The notes below the pieces were generated by a model. That model saw only the letters and a list, made by a program, of their open reading frames with translations. It searched no databases and was not told the DNA's origin. A stretch of DNA of 64,000 bases from the NCBI GenBank assembly GCA_903813345.2, contig CAIIXF020000007.1, positions 36,416,759-36,480,758 of the forward strand, read 5' to 3'. Origin of the DNA: Owenia fusiformis (taxonomy: Eukaryota; Annelida; Polychaeta; Sabellida; Oweniidae). The translations under genes were made by a program, and so were the position numbers. Of this stretch, positions 55,591-64,000 are shown one piece after another; the stretch's first letter is position 1, and each line of letters starts with the position of its first letter.

Positions 55591-56335
55591 GCGCAATATA
55601 TCACATGATGAGGATCCATGAATATTAATATTGCAACGTTATATCACGTGATCAGGATCACCCCCTATAAATATGTCAGTGTGATATCACATGATCAGAA
55701 TCCTCCATATTAAATATTGCAGTGCGGTATCACATGATACGGATCCACCATAAATATTGCAGTGCGGTATCACATGGTACGGATCCACCATAAATATTTC
55801 AATCTGATATCACATGATCAGAATCCACCATAACTATTGCAGCGTGATCACATGATCAGGATCCATCATAAATATTGCAGTGCGGTATCACATGGTACGG
55901 ATCCACCATAACAGCAAGAGATCAAATGATCAGGATCCACCATGAATATTGCAACGTTATACAATAGCACGTGATCAGGACCACCCCCATAAATATTGCA
56001 GCGTGATATCACATGATCAGAATTGACCATAAATATTGCAGTGTGGTATCACATGATACGGATACACCATAAATATAAGAGCAAGAGATCAAATGAATAG
56101 GATCCACCAAAAATATCGCAACGTTATACAGTAGCACGTGATCAGGACCACCCGTAATATCATATGGTCAGAATCAACCATAAATATTGCAACGTGATAT
56201 CAAATGATCAGAATCCACCATAACTATTGCAGCGTGATCACATGATACGGATCCAGCATCATCCGTTTTGCAGCAAGATATCACATGATGAATATCCACC
56301 CTACACATAGCAGCAGTGTATCATATGATCAGGGA
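55591..56335. repeat. ~40-bp minisatellite with TCACRTGATC palindromes
   Basis: Around 18 degenerate units of ATATTGCAGTGTGATATCAC plus ATGATCAGAATCCACCATAA. Variants alternate CATGATCAGGATCC, CACGTGATCAGGA and CATGGTACGGATCC. The core TGATATCACRTGATCA is largely self-complementary. No spacers of unique sequence, so this is not CRISPR-like. Confidence 0.9.
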
Positions 56336-56769
56336 TAAAAACAGACTATAAAAACAGACTATTTCCAAATATCCATCCAAAATAAGGATCTCGAATGATG
56401 ACCATACGGGGTTAAGCATGCGCTATTTGGTGTGCCTATTATTGACTGGAAATGTGTACATCAGAGTTTTAGAATAACAAACGTTTTTTTCTAAAATTTA
56501 TGAGCCATTTGTGCAACCGGTATCCAGGTAAATGTAAGTGTATACAGGAAAAAAGCTTTATGTATTAATAATTTCCTTAAGCAGACCGTTACAATACTAT
56601 GAAAACTACCATCACAAGTTGTTTTCAAGATCAAGTGTCTGTTTATGTTTTAATAACATCCCAATAATCAAACATTTCAGGATATTAATGTATTTTATTA
56701 TCACTCGCTGTATAAGAATGTGCAATCAAAATCTGATGATTAATTGGGGTTCATAATTTGTCAGTAATG

Positions 56770-57345
56770 TTTTTAATTATCTCGAGCCATAGCTTTAGAT
56801 TATCCGAATACATATACTTTAGTAATTTCTGACCAATCAGGGTGAAGTATAGTTAGGTAGCTTCTGAATGCCTTAGCAATATCTGACAAATCAGAGCAAC
56901 TTAACATAAAATTATCTGAATGCATTAGCACGTCCTGACCAATCAAAACGAGCCATAGCTGTGGATTATTTGAATGCATTAGTAATTTCTGACCAATCAT
57001 AGTGAAGTATACTTAGGTAGTTTCTGAATGCCTTAGCAATATCTGACAAATCATAGCAACTTAACATAAAATTATCTGAATGCATTAGCAGGTCCTGACC
57101 AATCAAAACGAGCCATAGCTGTGGATTATTTGAATGCATTAGTAATTTCTGACCAAACAGAGTGAAGTATACTTAGGTAGTTTCTGAATGTGTTAGCAAT
57201 ATCTGACAAATCAGAACAAGCATTATTAGATTATCTGAATGCATTGGCATACCCTGACCAATCAAAACGAGTCATTGCTGTGGATTATTTGAATGCATTA
57301 ATAATTTCTGACCAATCAGAGTGAAGTAGTGCTATGGGTTATTCG
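56770..57345. repeat. ~160-bp tandem repeat with CCAAT motifs
   Basis: Four units, marked by GTGAAGTATA(C/G)TTAGGTAG at about 56840, 57000 and 57162 and by GTGAAGTAGT at 57321. Each unit is itself three ~53-bp subunits of the form TGAATGC(A/C)TTAGCAAT plus CTGACCAATCAGAG. Most subunits carry CCAATCA, a CCAAT-box core. No coding sequence. Confidence 0.85.
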
Positions 57346-59030
57346 AAAATCTAATGCATAGATTTTCGAGTCTAACCATTGTTGGGAGTTTTGCAAAGTG
57401 TAAAATATACGCTGGATTAATAATATTCTTCTTTGTAACGAGGGTCATCTGCTTTCATGCTAGCCTATAATTAGGTAGATCGAATGGATAGCTTCTCGTC
57501 AATCTCGTGCTAAAGTCATATAATCATCCTTTAGTCGAATTATAGAGAAATAAACACAAAGTGCCTAGCCTAGATGCATCATTGTCACTTTCTTTCAGCT
57601 TTCAGAATAACCTTGGTCGGTATTTTTGGAGAAATCGCCATTTCGGCAAATGAGAGGACGCTTAAAACATACATGAAACTGGAAACACTTTCCTTTTTTG
57701 AAAATACACGATTCTTCAACTCATACAAATTTTTGTTGGGATCTAGAATTAAAATACATATGAAGGAGACTGAAGATATATTAGAGAGGTTATTTACAGC
57801 TTTTTAAGAAAACCTGTACGCGAGCGTGTAATATTTCGACCCCAGGGGATTACTTCCCCGCTCTCAATTCACTTTCCCAGGAACCTGATTACAATTATTT
57901 TCCGTATACCTTTATACTCAATCGGCCGAGTAAACACTACAATGGAAAAACTAATCCATAGACCATAGAGGACCCTATTTTTACACGTCCTCGTACACGT
58001 TTAAAACGTGTAACTTAACCTCATCTGGGAACCTCCTTATTCACTTCGAATTGATAATCATAACATCACCAGTCAAGCGACCACTGACATTATAAACAGT
58101 CAAACATATGTTGGTTTTAAAACAGTTTTATTAATTTATAAAGAACCCTAGTATGCGCCCCAGCCCTAGGCCTCGGTGGTCAATCATCATCGTCGTGCGA
58201 TAACCTGTTCGGTTTTGAAGGGGTTGATGTATTCTGGAAGTAGTAGGAACACTCATTATGATGTAACGATAACGTTTGACAATAATTCCGAAAGCATTAA
58301 GGGAAGCATATAACGAACTCTTATTTACTACTGTACGACAACTGATTGCATCAAAGGCTATTGCACCAAGGGGTCGTATTGACAATGATAGATTGTTGGC
58401 TTCAAGTATCCATATCTCAAGGGCGTGCAAAATTTTTCTTTCATTTAAGTTTTTGTTTGATTAAAATTGCCTCCAATAGTTTGTTAAATAGTGCGATCTA
58501 TTGTGTAATCTATTGTGCATGTTTGGATCCCCTTCTTTCTTATTTATCAGCTTGAGCCGCGTTTTCCCATCATGATAAACCATGACATCTCATTTCTCCT
58601 CAGCCCTGAGATGTTTCAGGTGAAACAGAAAGATGCTATGAGTATCAGAATGGCGTTTTCCACTCATCTGTGTTTTTTAAAGATGCATTATGCCATATGT
58701 TTCTCCCCCAGACAATCAATGATGTCCTATTGTTACTGCTCATATAATATCTCACATACCATGGATATATCTTGAGAATAACTTTTTGGTACATTATTGC
58801 CTAAATATCGAAAATAATCAACAGAACAACCAAACTCAAAAATTAAACACAATCGATTCCTCAGCTAGCGAGGGGAATCCTCATTTAGTGACACAAGCGC
58901 CTACAAGCGCCTTGAGCCAGGCAGCCAATCAGGTTTATGATAAGCAAATACAACGACCAATCAGATAACAGGAGGACTTTCCTGGTATATACAAACTTCA
59001 GATTGAATTAATTTCTTCGAAAATAATTAG
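57346..59030. other. Unassigned stretch
   Basis: Overlapping short frames on both strands around 58131-58555 show no recognisable domain. No clear repeats. Confidence 0.4.
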
Positions 59031-59091
59031 ATCGATCAGCACAATCACAAAATTAACACTGAAAGAGGGGGATTTGGGACTTCTTCTTTGG
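59031..59091 (+). other. Candidate first exon
   Basis: A TATATACA box-like sequence at about 58986 and a good donor CTTTG|GTAAGTAG (donor at 59092) bound a leader without ATG. It resembles in layout the leader exon at 34.57-34.61 kb. No downstream coding exon identified. Confidence 0.25.
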
Positions 59092-62000
59092 TAAGTAGAT
59101 GGGTATATATGTGGTGAAAGTCAATATGCAAAAAGTCCAGAGGGATCTTGATTGTGCTATCCTATGACATAGAGCATCTTTAAGTTTGTTCAATTAGTTA
59201 TTGAGAGGCTAAGAGTTGTACACAACCCGTTTTCATAATGTCTGACAGGCGCCATTCGTTAAAAAGTAAGGTACCCATTAACCAAGCTGTGGCCATCGGA
59301 TAACAAAATAAAAGTATTCAATTCAAATGCCAAGGGTACCCAATTATGATTCTCTGAAAAAACAATTTCTATAATTGTTTTTCGCATGATATCAATGTTA
59401 ACAATTTCCGTTGTGACTTGTGTTGATTAATCTGTGATGGATAATTGCGAATTGATCCATTATGACCTTTCAACTCATTGATATTAAAGTTTGGGTGTCC
59501 AGTATGATTTTTAGAGGGTGAATCTTGTATGAATACTAAATGAAGTATTTTCCACTATGTTTGATGGGTAGATATTTAAAAATCGTTTTCCAAAGTATAT
59601 TGTAATGACTCCTGTTAAGAATAAAATGTCCTCATGTTTTGTCGTTTCTGGAATATGAGGATGGTTCATAGACATAGGAGCAGAACAAGTGTGTTAAACA
59701 TCATTCCTTAAAATCTAAGATCATACTCGGGGTAATCGGGGATCTATATTTATTGGGCTTTTGTCTTTTTGCATTATGTGTTTTGTTGTATACTTCTTCT
59801 CACGTATGGATTCCCAGTCGGTTATTTTAATTTTAGCGACTAATCGTAACCCACAGCTTCAACGTGTTAAATAATAGTATTAATTTATAATGATAAATCG
59901 TTTATATCCATAACAACCCTAACGTTCCGCTTGAGGTACTCAGAATAATGTTGAGTAATGCATCGGTAAATAGCGAACCCTTTGATGTTCAATTAATCTT
60001 AAGAACTGAATAGATTTGACATAAAATGTAAATGTACAACAATCCTACTTTTCATGAAATTAGGTATGATTTTTATTTTGTGAAGTCGGTACATTATTGC
60101 AGGACCCATTACTTCTGTATTCGAGGACACATTCGTTTTACATTGCAAGACGTATTTTGAATTGCAGGACCTGTTATTGTGTTGCGGTATGTGATTTCAA
60201 ATTTCGGATATTCCAGGATGATTTCTCATTGATAGAATTCCTTGAATTTGTGAACATTTTCTAGTGTTCTCCTCTTTATGAGTCATTACGTTTGCATACT
60301 TAGTCGCCAAAACTATGAATTGGTCTCATTATACTGAAATATCTTTCCCGGGAGGATTATAGTACTTCGAAGCCCATTGATTTAAATCACTATAAAAGGA
60401 GTAAATTTTCAAAGTTCCCTTTAGCGTATTGTATTGAATCCCCGGTGTTGTGGTAATGGAATTGTAACAGCATAAAGTGTTCCTTATTCCTGTATCGTGA
60501 CGCAACGCAAAAGAAACAAACAAAGTCAAGTAGCATGGTGTCGAGAAGCAGGCAATTAACCTTAAGGTGTTTTAGTATCTTAAGAAATATACAACGTTTG
60601 TTTGAATAGTCTCGTTTAGAAGAGTAAAGTGTCATTGTAAAATGTGTATAATTTCTGAATGTATTTGAGCTCGATGATTTTCTGATGATTTTAAGCATGT
60701 AGGATATATCACATGAGAAATGTAGTCCAACGTCGAAGACCAACGTAAAAAACACGAGTGCATAAAATCATCCACAATAAAGTCATGTCTTTCAATTTAT
60801 ATTACGCTTTGGAGAGGATGTTTAGTACCAACAAAAAGTTCTAAAAACGAAGCCCAATGTCCGTTAAGAACCCCTAATTTTACTTTAAAAATGGACTCTA
60901 GCAATATTATGCATGAACCTACTTGTTGAGACTCAATTAAATCAGTCATTCTGAGAAATTAGGAATTTGGCAAGAGTGGATTGATTTAACACAGGGACAT
61001 TCACCATTGACAAATAACTCTGCATCAGAATACCATCAAGTATGTCACCATGTTCGGTCGATGTTCCCTTGTTGAAATCCTCATTTTCTGGATCGAGAAT
61101 CAACGAGTACATCCATGTAAATTAGTATTGCTAGAATCCATCTTCAAACGTATGAATACAGTAGTTTATGAGCACCTACTTACAGAGTGGCACAGTAGAG
61201 TGAATGTGTTTAATTACTTTGACATTATTTCTTGTCTTGTCCAACTCGAAATTTTGAATTGATGAAGGTAATCAATTTCACCGTGCGTCTGTAGTAAAAT
61301 ATACAATGCATATATAGAGGTTATACATATACCTAAAGAGGGACTGTATATTGGAGTTTTTTTCAACCGAATTTAAAGTCCAATCCCTAAGATGCCTAAG
61401 CCTAAGATGCATTGTGGCTGATTCATTCCACGAGAGAGTTATTTCCTAAACTTCACACTCGATATGTTGCGTATCTCGGGCAAACGTTGAAAACATATTT
61501 TTGAGGAACGAGTCCAGGTCTTAAATCCATAAATATAGTATATATCTCCTTGTGTTCCGTTTGCCTCGAATGTGATATATCATACTTAATGATGTGTGAA
61601 TTTCTTTACAAGTACACCTTTGATGTCAAAACCTTTAAACCGAAGTATCGATTCGAATGATTCGATTTAAAGGCAAGAAATATTGAACAGAGAACAGCTC
61701 TTAGAAATCAATTGATCGGAATGACTTCTGTAAAAAATATGAAGCTGTTAACGAATTTCTTCTGTAAAACCACCAAAAAACATTGTTTTCGGTTATTCAA
61801 TTATCATTAATGAATGAAAAACTTTTTAAATGAGGGTCTATTTAATAATCTGCAAACGTTTGTCTTTTTGATCAATATTCCATCGTCATTAGTGGATAAG
61901 AAATGTTTAAAGATTTTGCGTTTGAAACACGCAAACAATCGTCTTTCTGGGCATTCACTTGTCATTAGTGGATATAAAGGTAAAGTTGAAATAAAAAAGA

Positions 62001-63310
62001 GAGCTCCACGTTTTGATATATTAAGATTATGGTTTAAGAGGCAAAACCATGCCTATTCCTATGTCCTTAATATGACTTGTAAATTTGTCATGCGTTCTTA
62101 ATTGAAAACCGTATACGCCATTGCGGCTTTATAATCCCACAGCTTTAATTAAAAAACTATTTTCTGTCCTTTAAAAACCTGGATTCACACAACTTATACG
62201 CTGATTTACTCGGTTGACTAATAATAAAGTCCACGTGAATTGTAACCCCCATGTAGAGGGGCGCTTAGTGAAAAATCGCATGAAAGTATATTATACTGAG
62301 TAAACTTACTTCCATGCTGAATAAAACAAAGATGTTTATCAAACATATGACAGATTGTCAAGATGTTTTAAATGTAGATGATCGACAACATTACAGGAAT
62401 AAATCTGAGGCCGCGGAGATAGGAGAATAAAAAGCAATTCGGAAATAATAACCGAACAATAAGTTTTGAAATCCCCGTAACTTTTTACCATTTTTGAGTT
62501 GAAAAATAATACTTGGCAAATCAATGTAACTTTTGATAGGCTTTAACATGATATATGACACATATTAAGAAGACATTGGTATATGTCTGCCTAGGGGGGG
62601 GGCATGCTTTCGGGATACCCCGTAGACGACACTATGGAAAAAGAAAAAACATCGAAATAATTGTTTAAGACATTTAGCATATCCTACACAAGCTTTAATG
62701 CAAGTTACGATTCATGAGGTAATAAAAATCACATAACACTAGGCCACTACTTTTGATGGAGAAGTTATTTAAGGCTGGATACGCTAAATGACTTTATAGA
62801 TGTGTGCCATCTTTTAACTAACTGTCACAAACATTATAAATGGATCAAAACAATACTAGTTTGTCACTTTCCTATATTTAAACTTAGTTTGTATACTATC
62901 TAGAACTACAAACGGTCGTGGGGTCCTTAATATCGTTACCATGGATCTGTTTTGACCTGCAGAGATGGTACTTAACTCGACAAAAATCTCACTTGGCAAA
63001 TATGTACAAGATCAAATCAAATAATAATTATCGAGGTTATGCCCATGGCCATAATTTGAGGCATAATTCTATTTATAATATGGAACGTTAATTAAACATA
63101 CCAGTTCCTAGAAATTTAATTTACTTTGAACCAGGAATTATACATGGCGGACACTCTAAGTGAACACTAGTACAAGTCCCGCGCGACCATGTTACATGGT
63201 AAGAATAATTGTAGTTCATGTAATACATAACTATAATCGGAGATAGGTATTCAAGAAATTATTCAAGTTTTGTCTGTCCTGTTTCCTGGTCACCCTTCAT
63301 CATTTGGTTG
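59092..63310. other. Unassigned stretch
   Basis: A+T-rich, with short reading frames (for example 61050-61262 and 61814-62101) that carry no recognisable domain, splice context or codon pattern. A G-tract with GGCATGC at 62594-62606 is the only compositional oddity. Confidence 0.4.
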
Positions 63311-63315
63311 TTATG

Positions 63316-63350
63316 TCACCAGCAGGTGCATTTGGCACACTGCTGGTGAT
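63316..63350. repeat. Short hairpin
   Basis: TCACCAGCAGGTGC and GCACACTGCTGGTGA form a 14-bp stem with one bulged A and loop ATTTG. Too short for a standard animal microRNA precursor. Confidence 0.7.
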
Positions 63351-63400
63351 ATTCATTCTTTGAAATTTAGATGCAAGAAAACTGTATAATAAGAAGAAAT

Positions 63401-63478
63401 ACGTCGCAAAAAGGTCGCGCATTAAAGATATATTCACGTGACACCCTAAAACAAGCAGGCTCCACCTTTTTGCGACGT
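63401..63478. repeat. Perfect 15-bp inverted repeat
   Basis: ACGTCGCAAAAAGGT (63401-63415) and ACCTTTTTGCGACGT (63464-63478) are exact complements around 48 bases. Possibly the two ends of a tiny element; no target duplication was identified. Confidence 0.75.
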
Positions 63479-64000
63479 GTTACGTGTTTGATCCGTTGTC
63501 ATGTTAGATGCACGATGCAATGACTCGATTTACTGTTCTTGGTGGGGAGGTTTTCCATATCATCAATAAATACCGACGTGTATTGTTTTTGTCATTTTAG
63601 AATCAGAAAGGCATTCTTCACAAATCATTATCAAAAATGAAATTTAATGAAATAGCCAAAAGTTTAAAATTGCATGAATTAGAGAAAGCTTTTTCAATTT
63701 GTCGAAGGAGTCCAAAAAATTATGATGTCAATGCAAAAAATTGGTTTTGTGACATACATTCGTATCATTTCCCGCGCAAAATATGAGACTTGCGAAAGCT
63801 GTCTTCTCAAATGGCCATTAGATGTCAGTGGGGACGATAGTACGATGCCCCACATTGTTACACTAATTACTCGATTTATTCTTAATAAGAACTGGTCCCC
63901 ACCTGATTATTAGAACGTTACTTCTTTATAACAAAATGGAGGAACTTTCGTCGGAGGATTTTTTTTATTTTCATTGTTTTCACCAAGAAGGAGATCAAGT

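Noticed and set aside
55591-56335. CRISPR-like repeat array
   Set aside because: Units are directly adjacent and degenerate with no unique spacers, and the genome is eukaryotic.
58131-58555. Overlapping frames on both strands
   Set aside because: No domain or splice context; length is within chance for this composition.
63316-63350. MicroRNA precursor
   Set aside because: The stem is only 14 bp and does not extend into the flanks, too short for a typical ~22-bp duplex.

Overview
The window reads as AT-rich, intron- and transposon-rich DNA of an animal nuclear genome. Evidence: a family A GPCR with deuterostome/lophotrochozoan-type motifs, a Ty3/gypsy retrotransposon, a Penelope-like element, a poly(A)-tailed LINE fragment, many Tc1/mariner-derived foldback elements and clear GT/AG splice junctions. 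A marine invertebrate is likely. The 2A-like motif, the Penelope-like element and the GPCR type are compatible with an ambulacrarian or another non-vertebrate bilaterian, but I cannot fix the species. No bacterial operon, tRNA, rRNA or CRISPR array was found.

Layout: 0-11.5 kb is almost entirely repeats: a mariner-type foldback (109-1131), a cluster of CACGTG palindromes (1.2-1.6 kb), a Penelope-like 3' end with a hammerhead-ribozyme-like motif and a nested foldback (1.95-3.7 kb), several GCGATCGC/C-tract MITEs, and an element with an 8-bp target duplication carrying a 31-bp minisatellite (9.36-9.92 kb). From 11.87 to 22.0 kb lies a minus-strand gene segment. One 96-nt coiled-coil exon sits at 11.9 kb; a 7-kb intron follows in the coordinate direction (holding a LINE insertion, a 2.12-kb tandem duplication and a mariner remnant); then comes an array of 16 near-identical exons at ~199-bp spacing, running into a 500-N gap. 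A minus-strand exon with an N-terminal 2A-like NPGP motif lies at 23.5 kb.

From 24 to 37 kb: mariner-type foldbacks, one intronless 422-residue GPCR on the minus strand (28177-29445) with a TATA box, more foldbacks, and a candidate plus-strand gene start (TATA at 34.54 kb, leader exon, signal-peptide exon 36851-36917).

From 37.3 to 47.06 kb: one complete-length Ty3/gypsy element with nearly identical 739-bp LTRs and a TCTA target duplication. Gag and pol are joined by a textbook -1 frameshift site (A_AAA_AAC, 6-nt spacer, 11-bp hairpin). The copy is dead: part of the reverse transcriptase is deleted with a frame change, and there is an in-frame stop before RNase H. It may sit in a large intron of the signal-peptide gene, whose phase-compatible downstream exons are at 52869-53095 and 53615-53702 and look PLAT/LH2-like.

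From 47 to 64 kb: tandem repeats (~360 bp, ~40 bp with TCACRTGATC palindromes, ~160 bp with CCAAT motifs), a 1.7-kb TA-flanked non-autonomous element, two short hairpins, and long stretches where I recognise nothing.
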